Positions 8,597-18,215 of a DNA stretch of 64,000 bases are shown here, one piece after another; the first letter of the stretch is position 1; each line of letters opens with the position of its first letter. Made by a program: the position numbers and the translations under genes. Below the pieces are notes generated by a model. The model ran no database searches and had not been told where the DNA came from. It saw only the letters and a program-made list of their open reading frames with translations. Where the stretch lies: assembly GCF_001594145.1 (NCBI RefSeq), contig NZ_LVCF01000025.1:248001-312000 (forward strand). The letters run 5' to 3'. Source of the stretch: Branchiibius sp. NY16-3462-2. GTDB lineage: Bacteria; Actinomycetota; Actinomycetes; Actinomycetales; Dermatophilaceae.

Positions 8597-10164
8597 CCTC
8601 AGCTGCTCTTGAGCACGCTGGCGAACCCGATTCCGCCGCGCCGCAGCGCCGGGGAGTCCTGTTCGTCTTCGCCGGTCTGATGATCGCGATGCTGTTGGCA
8701 TCGTTGGACCAGACCATTTTCAGCACCGCGCTGCCGACCATCGTCGGTGAGTTGAACGGTGTCGACCACATGCTGTGGGTGACCACGGCCTACATCCTGG
8801 CCTCGACGATCATGATGCCGGTCTACGGCAAACTCGGTGATCTGATCGGCCGCAAGAACATCTTCATCGCCGCCATCACCCTCTTCATGGCCGGCTCGGT
8901 CATCGGTGGGCTCGCCGGGACCATGACGTGGTTGATCATCGGCCGCGCCGTCCAGGGCCTCGGTGGCGGTGGCCTGATGATCCTGGCGATGGCCATCATC
9001 GCCGACGTGGTGCCGGCCCGCGAGCGCGGTCGCTACATGGGCATCATGGGCGGTGTCTTCGCGTTCGCATCGGTCGCCGGTCCTCTCCTTGGCGGCTACT
9101 TCACCGAGGGTCCCGGCTGGCGGTGGGCGTTCTGGATGAACATCCCGCTGGGCATGGTCGCCATCGCGGCCGCGGTGTTCTTCCTGCATCCGCACACGGC
9201 CACTGCCGACCGCCCCAAGCTGGACGTTGCGGGCACCGCGCTGCTGGCTCTCGCTTCCGCGTCGCTGGTCCTCACCTCCGTGTGGGGCGGCACGACGTAC
9301 GCCTGGGACTCCGCTCAGATCATCGGCCTGATTGCCGTGACCCTCGCTGCCGCAGTCGGATTCGTCTTCGTCGAGCAGCGTGCCGATGAGCCGGTCATGC
9401 CGTTGCACCTGTTCCGGGAGCGCAACTTCGTCCTCACCACGGTCGCCGGTTTGTTGATCGGGATCGCGATGTTCGGTGCCATGGCCTATCTGCCGACGTA
9501 TCTGCAGATGGTCACCGGCTCCAGCGCTACCAAGGCGGGTCTGCTGATGATCCCGATGATGGCGGGCGTCCTGATCACCTCGACACTCATCGGTCAGGTC
9601 GTCAGCCGCACGGGTCGCTACAAGATCTACCCGATCATCGGCGCCGTCGTCGTCGGTGTCGCGCTGTGGCTGATGTCCACGATGACCGCGGACACCTCGA
9701 TCGTCGTGATCTGCAGCTACCTGGCCGTGATGGGCATCGGGCTGGGTCTGTCGATGCAGATCCTGGTCCTGATCGTGCAGAACACGTTCCCGGCCCGGGA
9801 GGTCGGCACGGCCACCGCGTCGAACAACTACTTCCGCCAGATCGGTGCTTCCCTCGGATCGGCCATCGTCGGAACGGTTTTCGCCAACCGCCTGGCCGAA
9901 CTCCTCTCCGGTCTATCGACCAGTGGCAGCGGTGCATCGGCCAACTCGCTGACGCCGGAACTGGTCAAGACCCTCCCGGAGTCGGTGCAGCACGTGATCG
10001 TGTCGGCCTACAGCGAGGCGCTGACCCCGGTGTTCTTCTACCTGGTGCCGCTGATGGTGCTGGCTGCCGCGCTGCTCGGGTTCGTCCACGAGAAGCCACT
10101 GGCCACCACGATCGAGCACGAAGCCGCCGAACCACTCGAGGTTGCAGCCGTCATGGCCGACTAG
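8593..10164 (+). CDS. MFS multidrug efflux transporter, DHA2 family (EmrB/QacA-like)
   Basis: A 523-residue membrane protein with fourteen expected segments, the size of the 14-TM DHA2 drug:H+ antiporters. It carries the family motif LDQTIFSTALPTI in segment 1 and the loop 2-3 motif GKLGDLIGRKNIF. Other family marks are GRAVQGLGGGGLM in segment 4 and the segment 5 motif VFAFASVAGPLLGG. The start overlaps the stop of the TetR regulator gene, so the two are co-transcribed. Likely role is proton-driven export of a toxic or self-made compound from the cytoplasm; the substrate is unknown. Its TAG stop shares a CTAG with the stop of the converging monooxygenase gene. Confidence 0.93.
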   Translation: MTSAALEHAGEPDSAAPQRRGVLFVFAGLMIAMLLASLDQTIFSTALPTIVGELNGVDHMLWVTTAYILASTIMMPVYGKLGDLIGRKNIFIAAITLFMAGSVIGGLAGTMTWLIIGRAVQGLGGGGLMILAMAIIADVVPARERGRYMGIMGGVFAFASVAGPLLGGYFTEGPGWRWAFWMNIPLGMVAIAAAVFFLHPHTATADRPKLDVAGTALLALASASLVLTSVWGGTTYAWDSAQIIGLIAVTLAAAVGFVFVEQRADEPVMPLHLFRERNFVLTTVAGLLIGIAMFGAMAYLPTYLQMVTGSSATKAGLLMIPMMAGVLITSTLIGQVVSRTGRYKIYPIIGAVVVGVALWLMSTMTADTSIVVICSYLAVMGIGLGLSMQILVLIVQNTFPAREVGTATASNNYFRQIGASLGSAIVGTVFANRLAELLSGLSTSGSGASANSLTPELVKTLPESVQHVIVSAYSEALTPVFFYLVPLMVLAAALLGFVHEKPLATTIEHEAAEPLEVAAVMAD

Positions 10165-10463
10165 ACCGGCACGTCGACGAAGTGCTCGACCACCGGGAAC
10201 GGGTCGTAAAAGTGGTGCAGCAACTCCTTCCACCGCTGGTATTCCGGTGACCGACGAAAGCCCTCGGTGTGCGCCTCGACGCTCTCCCATTCTACGAGTA
10301 ACACGTAATGGGAGGGCGTTTCGGCGCTCCGCGCCAGTCGCAGCGAGACGAATCCCGGCTGGCCACTGATCAACGGGCGCGCTTCGGCGAAGGCGGCTTC
10401 GAACGCAGCCTCGTGACCGGGCAACACGGGCAGCAGAGCATGCTCAAGAATCACCCCCGGCAC
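10161..10463 (-). CDS. Antibiotic biosynthesis monooxygenase (ABM) domain protein
   Basis: A 100-residue single-domain protein of the dimeric alpha/beta barrel type: ILEHALLPVLPGHEAAFEAA at the start, then GFVSLRLARS, HYVLLVEWESVEAH and the FRRSPEYQRWKELL helix. These are the standard segments of the ABM family, whose members include cofactor-free oxygenases, haem-degrading enzymes and many proteins with no known activity. It is a stand-alone gene converging on the MFS gene, with no biosynthetic neighbours, so a housekeeping or detoxification role is as likely as antibiotic synthesis. Confidence 0.85.
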   Translation of the reverse strand: MPGVILEHALLPVLPGHEAAFEAAFAEARPLISGQPGFVSLRLARSAETPSHYVLLVEWESVEAHTEGFRRSPEYQRWKELLHHFYDPFPVVEHFVDVPV

Positions 10464-10562
10464 GCTAGCGCAGCCGCCGTCTTCCTCACGTAGGTCATCG
10501 ATGCTCTAAATCGACCTGTGGACAACGGTTTTCGACCCTCCACACCGACCACACTGACCAAC

Positions 10563-10967
10563 ATGACACTCACCAAACCTGCAGATACTTTCGTCCGGAC
10601 CGACGCCGACCTTCTCGAAACGTGGCGCAACCTCATGGGCCCGTTCGGCTTCAGCAAACGATCGCTCTGGCTGATCTTCATCGAGGAGGATGGCCGGCTC
10701 TCGCCGGTAATCCTGCCCATCGACGGCATCCCGGGCGAACCCGACAAGCAACTGCTGCGCAACCTGGCGATGGTCGTCCGGGAGACCATCCGACGGGAGT
10801 TGCCGACCTCGGCTGCCTTCCTGCTCTCACGACCCGGCGCAGCAGCTGTCCAGGACACCGACCGGCACTGGGCCGAGCAACTGGCCGCCGCCGTCGACCA
10901 AGAGCTAGCGCCCTGGCCGATGTACCTGGCGACCAACGATGGAGTTCGGCTACTGGCCGCGGAATAG
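10563..10967 (+). CDS. Conserved-looking hypothetical protein
   Basis: A 134-residue soluble protein that I cannot place in a named family. It has FVRTDADLLETWRNLMGP near the N-terminus, then SLWLIFIEEDGRLSPVILPI and a block LRNLAMVVRETIRRELP, suggesting a compact alpha/beta fold, and ends in MYLATNDGVRLLA. No signal peptide or membrane segment is seen. The ATG at 10563 was preferred because the upstream GTG (10518) would add a low-complexity tail; neither start has a clear ribosome site. It lies 28 bases upstream of the oxidoreductase gene on the same strand, so they may share a message. Confidence 0.6.
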   Translation: MTLTKPADTFVRTDADLLETWRNLMGPFGFSKRSLWLIFIEEDGRLSPVILPIDGIPGEPDKQLLRNLAMVVRETIRRELPTSAAFLLSRPGAAAVQDTDRHWAEQLAAAVDQELAPWPMYLATNDGVRLLAAE

Positions 10968-10995
10968 CCTCAGCCGAAGGCGCCTTGTCCTGTAT

Positions 10996-11925
10996 ATGCG
11001 CGCTGCTGCCTACGACGAATACGGAAGCCCCGACGTACTCACCACCCGGGACCTGCCCGACCCCAAAGTCGGACCCGGTGAACTCCTGGTCGAGGTGCGC
11101 ACAGCGGGGGTGAACCCGGTCGACTGGAAGCTGATGTCCGGCGGTCTCGACGGGATGATGGAGGCGACCTTCCCGGTCGTGCCCGGCTGGGACGTGGCCG
11201 GTGTCGTCCGTGCGACCGGTCCGGACACCCCGGAGTTCGAGGTCGGCGACGAGATCCTCGCCTACGCGCGCAAGGACTGGGTGCACGGCGGCACGTTTGC
11301 CGAGTTGGTCTCCGTTCCCGTCCGCGCGGCGGCGCGCAAACCCGACGCCCTCTCGTGGGAGGTCGCCGGTGCCCTGCCGCTCACCGGGCTCACCGCGCTG
11401 CGCACGTTGCGCGCGCTGCGGGTCAGCGAAGGCGACACCGTGCTCATCCACGGCGCGGCCGGCGGGGTGGGCCGGATCGCTGTCCAACTCGCGCGACTCC
11501 TGGGCGCCACCGTGATCGGCACCGCGTCCGACGCCAACCACGACCGCCTGCGCGGGCTGGGCGCAACCCCCATCACGTACGGCGATGGCCTGGCTGACCG
11601 GGTCCGTGACCTGGCGCCGGACGGAGTGAACGCCGTTGCCGACTTCGTCGGTGGGAATCTTGAGGACACCCTCGCGGTCCTGGCCGAGGGCGGGCGGCAC
11701 GCCTCGGTCGCCGACCCCTCGGTGGAGCAGCACGGCGGTCACTGGATCTGGGTCCGCCCGGATGCGGCCGAGTTGCAATGGCTCGCCGATCTCGCGGGAC
11801 GCGGTGAACTGGTCGTCGACATCGCCGGAACCTACGAATTGGACCAGCTAGCAGCGGCTTTCAAGCGCAGCCAGGAAGGACACGTCGCCGGCAAGCTGGT
11901 CATCGTGATCAGCGCGGAGATTTAG
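10996..11925 (+). CDS. NADP-dependent MDR-family oxidoreductase (quinone reductase-like)
   Basis: A 309-residue medium-chain dehydrogenase/reductase. It opens MRAAAYDEYGSPDVL, has the GroES-like domain (GVNPVDWKLMSGG, GWDVAGVV), and the nucleotide-binding loop HGAAGGVGRIAVQLA near residue 150. The cysteine and histidine ligands of zinc alcohol dehydrogenases are missing, so it is a zinc-free quinone oxidoreductase-like enzyme that probably reduces alkenals or quinones with NADPH. ATG 10996 matches the usual start of this family. Its TAG overlaps the stop of a very short opposing reading frame. Confidence 0.88.
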   Translation: MRAAAYDEYGSPDVLTTRDLPDPKVGPGELLVEVRTAGVNPVDWKLMSGGLDGMMEATFPVVPGWDVAGVVRATGPDTPEFEVGDEILAYARKDWVHGGTFAELVSVPVRAAARKPDALSWEVAGALPLTGLTALRTLRALRVSEGDTVLIHGAAGGVGRIAVQLARLLGATVIGTASDANHDRLRGLGATPITYGDGLADRVRDLAPDGVNAVADFVGGNLEDTLAVLAEGGRHASVADPSVEQHGGHWIWVRPDAAELQWLADLAGRGELVVDIAGTYELDQLAAAFKRSQEGHVAGKLVIVISAEI

Positions 11926-12080
11926 CCGGCCATCGCGGCCGCCAAAACTCGCGTGCCCTTCACACCCGCGCGGGTGTAGCGTTCGATCACCGTCACTCGC
12001 CCGGCTGCATCCCCGAACGTCGGCCGCGCCATCGCCCCTCCGGCAACTGGATCCCCCTCCCGACCTTCCAGGCGTGTCAT
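11922..12080 (-). CDS. Possible short protein or gene remnant upstream of the giant-protein operon
   Basis: A 52-codon frame starts two bases inside the start of the giant operon on the other strand and ends with a stop that overlaps the stop of the oxidoreductase gene, a convergent 4-base overlap of the kind seen twice elsewhere here. An inner ATG would give 36 residues beginning MARPTFGDAAGRVTVIERY. Third codon positions are GC-rich as in real genes. No family is recognised. It could be a true small protein, the tail of a lost gene, or chance. The promoter of the giant operon must lie in the same stretch; no clear promoter boxes are visible. Confidence 0.25.
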   Translation of the reverse strand: MTRLEGREGDPVAGGAMARPTFGDAAGRVTVIERYTRAGVKGTRVLAAAMAG

Positions 12081-15000
12081 GTCCGGCATTTTCACGACCC
12101 TCGCAGACGCGATCAAAGCCGCGCTGGAACCTCCCCACGACCCGCCACAAGCGGGAGACCCGCCACCACTACCCACACTCATCGAGGACGGTGCCGATCG
12201 GCTGACTGGCCTGTTCGATCTGAGCGGCGCTCTTTCGACGGCGCCAGCGGACCTGGAGAACTGGATCTCCAAGTTCAAAGAGTTGATGAGTGATGCAGAT
12301 CTACGCGAATGCATCGCCATCCGCATGCTGCAGGTCCACCTCCCGCGGGTGGCCGAGGTCCTGACCCTCGCCGGCGTGATCACCGCGACCTGGCAACCAC
12401 CGCAGAAGGCTCCACAGAAGTTCACCCTCAACTGGTCGGCGCTCAACTCCCTGACCAAAGACCCCGGCAGCTTCTACCTCAAGCAGTTGACTGCGGAGGT
12501 GACGGCGATCGGTGACGTCAAAGCATTTCAGGTGCTCCTGCTGTTACTGCTTGGTGGACCGCACGAGCTCCTCCAGCTCGAGTACGACCATCAGGGTTTC
12601 CTCGCGCTCCCGGTCGCGGACCACCCGGGCGTCAACCTGGATGACCTGATCAACCTGGTGAATTCCCCTATCGCAGTGGAACTTCCACCGCCTGACCCTC
12701 TGACCCTGAATAGTCTGACCACGGACACGACCATCCCAGCGGGCAAGAGCGGAAAACTGGTCTTCGACGGACCCGATGCACCACCGTCGCCCGCCAGTCC
12801 ACTCAAGGACATCGGGCTACGGGTGGTCGCCCGTGAGACCACCGCCGTCCGCAAGACGATCCCCTTGCCGGGCAACTTCGCGCTCGACGTCGCATTCGAT
12901 GCCTCGACGGGGCCACCCAACTCGCCCATCGTCGCGCTGAAGTTCGGTGACAACGGCTTCGATCTGTCAGCGCCCCGCCCCGCCGCCGGCCTGGAGGTGA
13001 CGGTCAACAAACCACCCAAGGACCCCAAGGGCGACGCCTTCCTCTTCGGTGAGAAGGCGGGCACCCACTTCAGCGTCAAGTCGGTGGCGATCGGCGTCAA
13101 GATGGGCCTACCGGACGACAAGTCCGGGCTGTTCGCCTTCGTCTACCGCGCGCAGGACGTGGAGTTCCAGGTTGCGTCCGACCTGCTCAAGACGGTCGCC
13201 ATGGGCCTGCCGGTCCCTCCGAGCCTGACCTTCCTGGCCCCGATCGAACGCACCATCCGCCAGGGGGTCTCGACGGCGACGGACGCAACGGCCGGTAAGC
13301 CGTTCAGCACCCAGTTCACCCAGCATCTCGGGCTGGCGATCGGATCGTCCGCGGCCGGCCTGTGGGTGGACGACATGTTGGTCCGCATCGAGATCATGCT
13401 CGCCGGCAACGGCGTTCTGTTCCGCACCGTGTTCCGCTTCGACGCCCGTGCGGCACTCGGGCCCCTCAAGGCGACGATGACCGGCGGCGGAGTCTGGATC
13501 GGACGATGGACGGGCGGCACTGCGGGGATCGTGCCGCCCGACGGGATCGGGCTGAGCCTCGCGGCCGGCCCAGTGAGCGGTGGCGGGTTCCTCAAGAACC
13601 TCGGACCCGGACGCTACGCCGGCGCCTTGCAGTTGAAGATCCTGGGTGTGGGCGTGTTCGCCTATGGCCTGTACGACGAGATCCCGGGTGGCGTGTCGTT
13701 CGCCGCCCTGATCGGGATCCGGCTGCCGATGCCCGGCATCCAGATCGGCTTCGGCTTCGCCGTCAGCGGATTCGGCGGATTGATCGCCGTCAACCGTCGC
13801 GCCGACCTCGACGCTCTACGCGACCGGCTGCAGAGTGGGTCGGCCGGGGACGTGCTCTTCACTGATAACCCGATGGCGAACGCACCCAAACTGCTGGGCG
13901 ACATGGCGGCGATGTTCCCCGTGGAGCGCGGCGTGCACGTGTTCGGCCCGACGATGCAGCTCAACTGGTGCCAGCTGCTCATGCTGGACGTGGGCCTGTT
14001 CATCGAACTTCCCGGACCCCGCAAGATCTTCGTCGCCGGGCGGGCCCGGCTGATCATTGGTTCGGAGGACTTCGCGCTGGTCCGGATCAGGGTTGACTTC
14101 GTGGGCGGGGTCGATCTGACCGCCTCGTTGATCTTCTTCGACGGCATGCTCGTCGATTCCAGCGTGCTGGGCATCATCAAGATCACCGGCGGCGTCGGGC
14201 TGCGGATCGGTTTCGCGGGCACCGCGTTCTTCGTCTACAGCGTCGGCGGATTCCACCCGGATTTCAACCCGGGCAATCTGCCGGTGCCGGTCCTTCCGCG
14301 CGCCGGGGCCTCGCTGTCGATCGGGCCGCTGTGGATGAAGCAGGAGGCCTACCTCGCGGTCACCTCCAATACCCTGCAGTTCGGCTCGAAGACCGAAGCG
14401 GGCGTGAAGATCGGTCCGATAGGCGTGCACGGCTGGTTCGGCTTCGATGCGCTGATCCAGTACCGGCCGTTCTACTTCAAGGCCACGATCGATGCCGGCA
14501 TGGAGGCGTCCTTCGAGGGTTGGTCGTTCGCGAGCATCCGCGTGAGAGGGTCGCTCACCGGACCGGGTCCGTTGGTGCTCTACGCCACCGCAACCGTCAA
14601 GATCATCTTCTCCATCAGCAAAGACGTCACGATCACCATCGACACCACGCCTGCCGAGCAACTACCCCCACCACCGGCACTGGCCGACCTGCTCGCACCC
14701 GAGTTGTCCCAGGTGAGCAACTGGCGCGTCGACGGCACCGACCCGGACGTCGCCTTCGCCGGGGCTGACGGTGTCGGCGAGCGGCTGATCCCGGTGGGCC
14801 GGTTGGTGTGGGAGCAGAAGCGGATCCCGTTGGATCAACCCATCGACCGCGCCGCGGGTCGCGACCTGCCGTCGCCCGCGAGCGCCTCGGTCACCCTGAC
14901 CGACCCGGCGCTGCCCGCGTTGACGGCGGAGTCCGACCAGTTCGCGCTCGGAACGTTCAGTCGCCTGACCGACTCGGCCGCGCTGGCCGCACCGACCTTC

Positions 15001-15363
15001 GTCACGGCTCGTTCCGGAGGCGCGCTGGGTTCCGCGAGCCAGATGGACTCCGGAAGCGCAGCACCGAAGGACATCGAACTCAACCTGGTCACGCTGCCGC
15101 ATCGCACCCGAACGCGCTTGGCCGGCGTGATCTTCACGCCGGCAGCCGGTCTCCATGCCGCCATCACCGAGCGGATCACCGGTGCAAGCGTCGCGCACGA
15201 GAGTCCGGTGGTCGGCGTACGCGACGAGGTGTACGACGTGTCCGGCGGCACGCAGCCACTCAGTGGCGTTGGTGCCATGCAGGCCTGGACCACCAGCCTG
15301 CATGGCGGTGGGGCTGTGGTGCCATCCGCCGACCCGGCGGTCGATCTCGCAGGGGTTCTGTGA
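12079..15363 (+). CDS. Giant-operon protein A: beta-rich DUF6603-like protein
   Basis: A 1094-residue protein and the first of four coupled genes. Residues 1-200 are mainly helical and soluble. From about 350 to 890 the sequence is a long run of short amphipathic beta strands separated by glycines, with the marks FGPTMQLNWCQLLML (near 621), GLRIGFAGTAFFVYSVGGF followed by HPDFNPGN (near 722) and IGPIGVHGWFGFDALIQY. The GGFHPxF turn resembles the DUF6603 family of large uncharacterised proteins; this assignment is from memory and moderate. The last 200 residues are a Pro/Ala/Ser-rich tail. No signal peptide, enzyme motif or convincing helical membrane segment is seen. Its TGA overlaps the next start (TGATG at 15361-15365). 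Confidence 0.75.
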   Translation: MSGIFTTLADAIKAALEPPHDPPQAGDPPPLPTLIEDGADRLTGLFDLSGALSTAPADLENWISKFKELMSDADLRECIAIRMLQVHLPRVAEVLTLAGVITATWQPPQKAPQKFTLNWSALNSLTKDPGSFYLKQLTAEVTAIGDVKAFQVLLLLLLGGPHELLQLEYDHQGFLALPVADHPGVNLDDLINLVNSPIAVELPPPDPLTLNSLTTDTTIPAGKSGKLVFDGPDAPPSPASPLKDIGLRVVARETTAVRKTIPLPGNFALDVAFDASTGPPNSPIVALKFGDNGFDLSAPRPAAGLEVTVNKPPKDPKGDAFLFGEKAGTHFSVKSVAIGVKMGLPDDKSGLFAFVYRAQDVEFQVASDLLKTVAMGLPVPPSLTFLAPIERTIRQGVSTATDATAGKPFSTQFTQHLGLAIGSSAAGLWVDDMLVRIEIMLAGNGVLFRTVFRFDARAALGPLKATMTGGGVWIGRWTGGTAGIVPPDGIGLSLAAGPVSGGGFLKNLGPGRYAGALQLKILGVGVFAYGLYDEIPGGVSFAALIGIRLPMPGIQIGFGFAVSGFGGLIAVNRRADLDALRDRLQSGSAGDVLFTDNPMANAPKLLGDMAAMFPVERGVHVFGPTMQLNWCQLLMLDVGLFIELPGPRKIFVAGRARLIIGSEDFALVRIRVDFVGGVDLTASLIFFDGMLVDSSVLGIIKITGGVGLRIGFAGTAFFVYSVGGFHPDFNPGNLPVPVLPRAGASLSIGPLWMKQEAYLAVTSNTLQFGSKTEAGVKIGPIGVHGWFGFDALIQYRPFYFKATIDAGMEASFEGWSFASIRVRGSLTGPGPLVLYATATVKIIFSISKDVTITIDTTPAEQLPPPPALADLLAPELSQVSNWRVDGTDPDVAFAGADGVGERLIPVGRLVWEQKRIPLDQPIDRAAGRDLPSPASASVTLTDPALPALTAESDQFALGTFSRLTDSAALAAPTFVTARSGGALGSASQMDSGSAAPKDIELNLVTLPHRTRTRLAGVIFTPAAGLHAAITERITGASVAHESPVVGVRDEVYDVSGGTQPLSGVGAMQAWTTSLHGGGAVVPSADPAVDLAGVL

Positions 15364-18215
15364 TGGCGCCCGACCTGAATTTCCGCAGTTGGCGCCGCCC
15401 GGCGCTGCTCAATACCGCCCAGTTCAGCGAAGGCAAACCACCCACAGTCTCCGTCGGGCTGACGGCGGTCGACAGCACCGGCCGATCGACGACGGGAAGC
15501 TACCAGGCCACGTTCCGTTGGCCCGGGGACGTGCGGGCACTCAATGCGTCCGCTATCAGGCACCGCGCACCCGCGCCGAGTGTCCAGGACGCCGAGACCA
15601 CCAAGTTCGTACACATCGACTTCTGGTCACCGGACCTGCCGTGGCGCTACACGCCCCAGACCGGTGCGCAGTTGCGGCCCTGGCTCGCGCTCTTGGTGGC
15701 CGCCCCCGACGAACTGGATCTCGCCGCGAACACCCTGGGGGCATCGAACCGTACCCGTGGGCTTGTCGAAGCCAACGCCACGTTTGACGGCAAGGCGTTC
15801 CCGCCCCACCTCACCGCGCACCTCCAAGTCCCGGACGGAGAGGATCCAGCAGTAGCGGGAACCCCTGCAGCACAGCGATTTTCGCGATTGCTGTCCCCAC
15901 GGGTCCTCACACCGCAGACCGACTACACGGCCCTGGTCATCCCGGCATTCCGTGCGAACGGCCGCCCGCTGTGGACCATCGCGGGCGACGCCGTCACCGT
16001 CGACCTGGGCGGATCACCCATCCCGGTCTTCGACCTTTGGCGTTTCCGGTCCGGCGAGGAGGGCGATTTCGAGACCCTCGCGGCACGGCTGTGGATGCCC
16101 GATCCCGGACAGGTCGGTCGGGCGTCACTGACCTACCAGCAGTCGGACGGCACGGACATCGCCATGGAAGTGCGCGGCGCGCTGTCCTCCCTCAAGGACG
16201 CCCAGCCGCCCGTCGGCGACCTGACCGCCGTCACCAAGGACCTTCGTTCGCTCACGCAGCTGGTCCCTCCTGACGGTGGGCCGGAGCCGATCGGGATGCC
16301 GCAGTACGGCGTGCCCTGGGTTGCCGACCCTTCGACCGCTCCCGCGGACAGCTGGACCGAGACGCTGCACCTGGATCCTCGCGAGCGGATCCACGCCGGC
16401 ACAGGAGTCCGGATGGGGATCCTCGCCCAGGAGGACCTGATGCGGGCGGCCACCGAGCAGGCGGGCGCACTCGCAGAAGCGCGCGTGCGCATCGCGCAAC
16501 TGGCTGCCGGGCTCGAACTGGGCCGGCGTACCTACTCGGCTGCGTTGCCCACCGATGAGGCCGAACGGATCGCGACTCTCGGCCCGATGACCGCCCGGCT
16601 GCGAAGCGGGGACCAGTCCACGGTCCAGACGGCGATCACCGGATCGGACAGCACTTTGTCCGCCGCGCTGCTCACCGGTGCCGGTAACCGGTTGCTGCAC
16701 CGGGCGCCGTCGGAGCCCGGGCAGATCCTGGCTGCCGCCAACGAGGGTGCCCCACCAACGACTCCCGACCCACAGTCGGAGGCCGCGGCGAGCGCCGACG
16801 CAGCTGAACAGGTCTGGGATCAGGCGGGTGTCGACCGGGACCTGATCGATCGCATCAACAAATTCCTCTGCGAAGCGCTCCGGCGAAGCGTGCGCGCTGG
16901 GAGCACCTTCCGGCGACAGCGGTCGGTGGAGACCGACCCGGAACGTATCGCCAGACGACTCTTCAAGGCCTCAGCTGTCCTGCTCGAAGAACTGCAGCAA
17001 CTCCTGGCAGATGCAGTTCCCGAGACGCGCGCGTGCAACAACGAGGACCTGATCAACATCGGGCAGGATCTGTTCGCGGTCGCTGGCCAGGTGGTGGGCG
17101 CCGGAACGCAACCGCCACCGGGCGGCGAGACGGACAACGAACGCCACGCCCGGCTCGACCAGCAGCGTCGGGGTTTCACCGCTCATCTGCTCACCGACGG
17201 CAACGAAGAAGGCGGCATCTACGGCGTCCTCGCCACCTTGATCCTGCGGTGTGTCCTTGATGGGCACCCCCTGTGGCCGGGCACCCGCAGGGACCACTGG
17301 GGCGACCGGTTCGGCGACCTCGGGTTCAGCGCCTGCGACCCCGGAAGTGCCGTCGACCTCGGGCGGCTCTCGGCGGCCCTGGATGCAGCTATCGACCCCG
17401 GCGGAGAGCAGCCCCCGGCGCGGGCCCGGCTCGGAGCACGCCTGGACGGGTTGCCGATGACCGACCTCGGTCCGCCGCGCTACCCGCTCGGTCTGGACTT
17501 CCCGACCTGGAGTCTGTTGAACCAGTACGAACGCGACTGGTTGCTGCCCGGTGCTGACGATCTCAAACCGGACTCCATCACCGCCTTAAAGACCAATCCC
17601 CGGTTCATCGATGGCTATCTGGTCGGTCTGAACACCCAGTTCCAGGCGGAGACCCGCTGGCGAGGCATGGCGTCTGATCCGACCGGCACTCCGCTGCGAA
17701 TGTTCTTCGCACCGGTGGATCCAGCAACCGGCAGCCGAAACCCGGACATCATCCCGATCGGTGCGTGGCCCCCGGGCTCCGGGCTCGGCGCAGCGAATCA
17801 CCTTGCCGGGGCGGCGGCGCTGGGTGGCGGAGCCGAGCGCTTGGTGATCCTGTTCAACAGCAGCCTGTTCCGGCGTTATCCACGCACCGTGGTCTACCTG
17901 CACGCGGCGGCCGGTGCACCCGCGGACCTCAAGGACCCACCGAAGCCCGCCAAGGACACCCCACCGTGTCTGACCGGTTCCATCACTCCCGATCTGGTCT
18001 TCTTCGGCTTCGACATCCCGGCGCAGGAGCTGGACAACTACTGGTTGGTGTTGGACGAACCGCCTGCCGAATTGCGCTTTCGCAACGACCAGCCCCAGAA
18101 CCGTTCGGACTCAGCGAATTTCGCTGCTTCGACGATCGACCAACCCACTCGGGTCGCGATCTCGGGAGCTGACCTGCGGGCCTGGTCCACCGGGCAACCA
18201 GGAGGCGTGAAATGA
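15363..18215 (+). CDS. Giant-operon protein B: 950-aa protein of unknown function
   Basis: The ATG at 15363 overlaps the stop of protein A, so translation is probably coupled. The protein has a beta-rich N-terminal part with FVHIDFWSPDLPWRYTPQTG (near 82) and LRPWLALLVAAPDEL. A middle part has MPQYGVPWVADP, ERIHAGTGVRMGILAQEDLM and a long helical stretch rich in Ala/Glu/Arg (about 345-600). The C-terminal part has WSLLNQYERDWLLPG, NPRFIDGYLVGLNTQFQAE (near 745), FNSSLFRRYPRTVVYLH (near 830) and LDNYWLVLDEPPAELRFRND (near 890). These aromatic-rich blocks look like conserved structural motifs, but I recognise no named domain, no nucleotide-binding loop and no signal peptide. It overlaps protein C by ATGA. 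Confidence 0.8.
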   Translation: MAPDLNFRSWRRPALLNTAQFSEGKPPTVSVGLTAVDSTGRSTTGSYQATFRWPGDVRALNASAIRHRAPAPSVQDAETTKFVHIDFWSPDLPWRYTPQTGAQLRPWLALLVAAPDELDLAANTLGASNRTRGLVEANATFDGKAFPPHLTAHLQVPDGEDPAVAGTPAAQRFSRLLSPRVLTPQTDYTALVIPAFRANGRPLWTIAGDAVTVDLGGSPIPVFDLWRFRSGEEGDFETLAARLWMPDPGQVGRASLTYQQSDGTDIAMEVRGALSSLKDAQPPVGDLTAVTKDLRSLTQLVPPDGGPEPIGMPQYGVPWVADPSTAPADSWTETLHLDPRERIHAGTGVRMGILAQEDLMRAATEQAGALAEARVRIAQLAAGLELGRRTYSAALPTDEAERIATLGPMTARLRSGDQSTVQTAITGSDSTLSAALLTGAGNRLLHRAPSEPGQILAAANEGAPPTTPDPQSEAAASADAAEQVWDQAGVDRDLIDRINKFLCEALRRSVRAGSTFRRQRSVETDPERIARRLFKASAVLLEELQQLLADAVPETRACNNEDLINIGQDLFAVAGQVVGAGTQPPPGGETDNERHARLDQQRRGFTAHLLTDGNEEGGIYGVLATLILRCVLDGHPLWPGTRRDHWGDRFGDLGFSACDPGSAVDLGRLSAALDAAIDPGGEQPPARARLGARLDGLPMTDLGPPRYPLGLDFPTWSLLNQYERDWLLPGADDLKPDSITALKTNPRFIDGYLVGLNTQFQAETRWRGMASDPTGTPLRMFFAPVDPATGSRNPDIIPIGAWPPGSGLGAANHLAGAAALGGGAERLVILFNSSLFRRYPRTVVYLHAAAGAPADLKDPPKPAKDTPPCLTGSITPDLVFFGFDIPAQELDNYWLVLDEPPAELRFRNDQPQNRSDSANFAASTIDQPTRVAISGADLRAWSTGQPGGVK

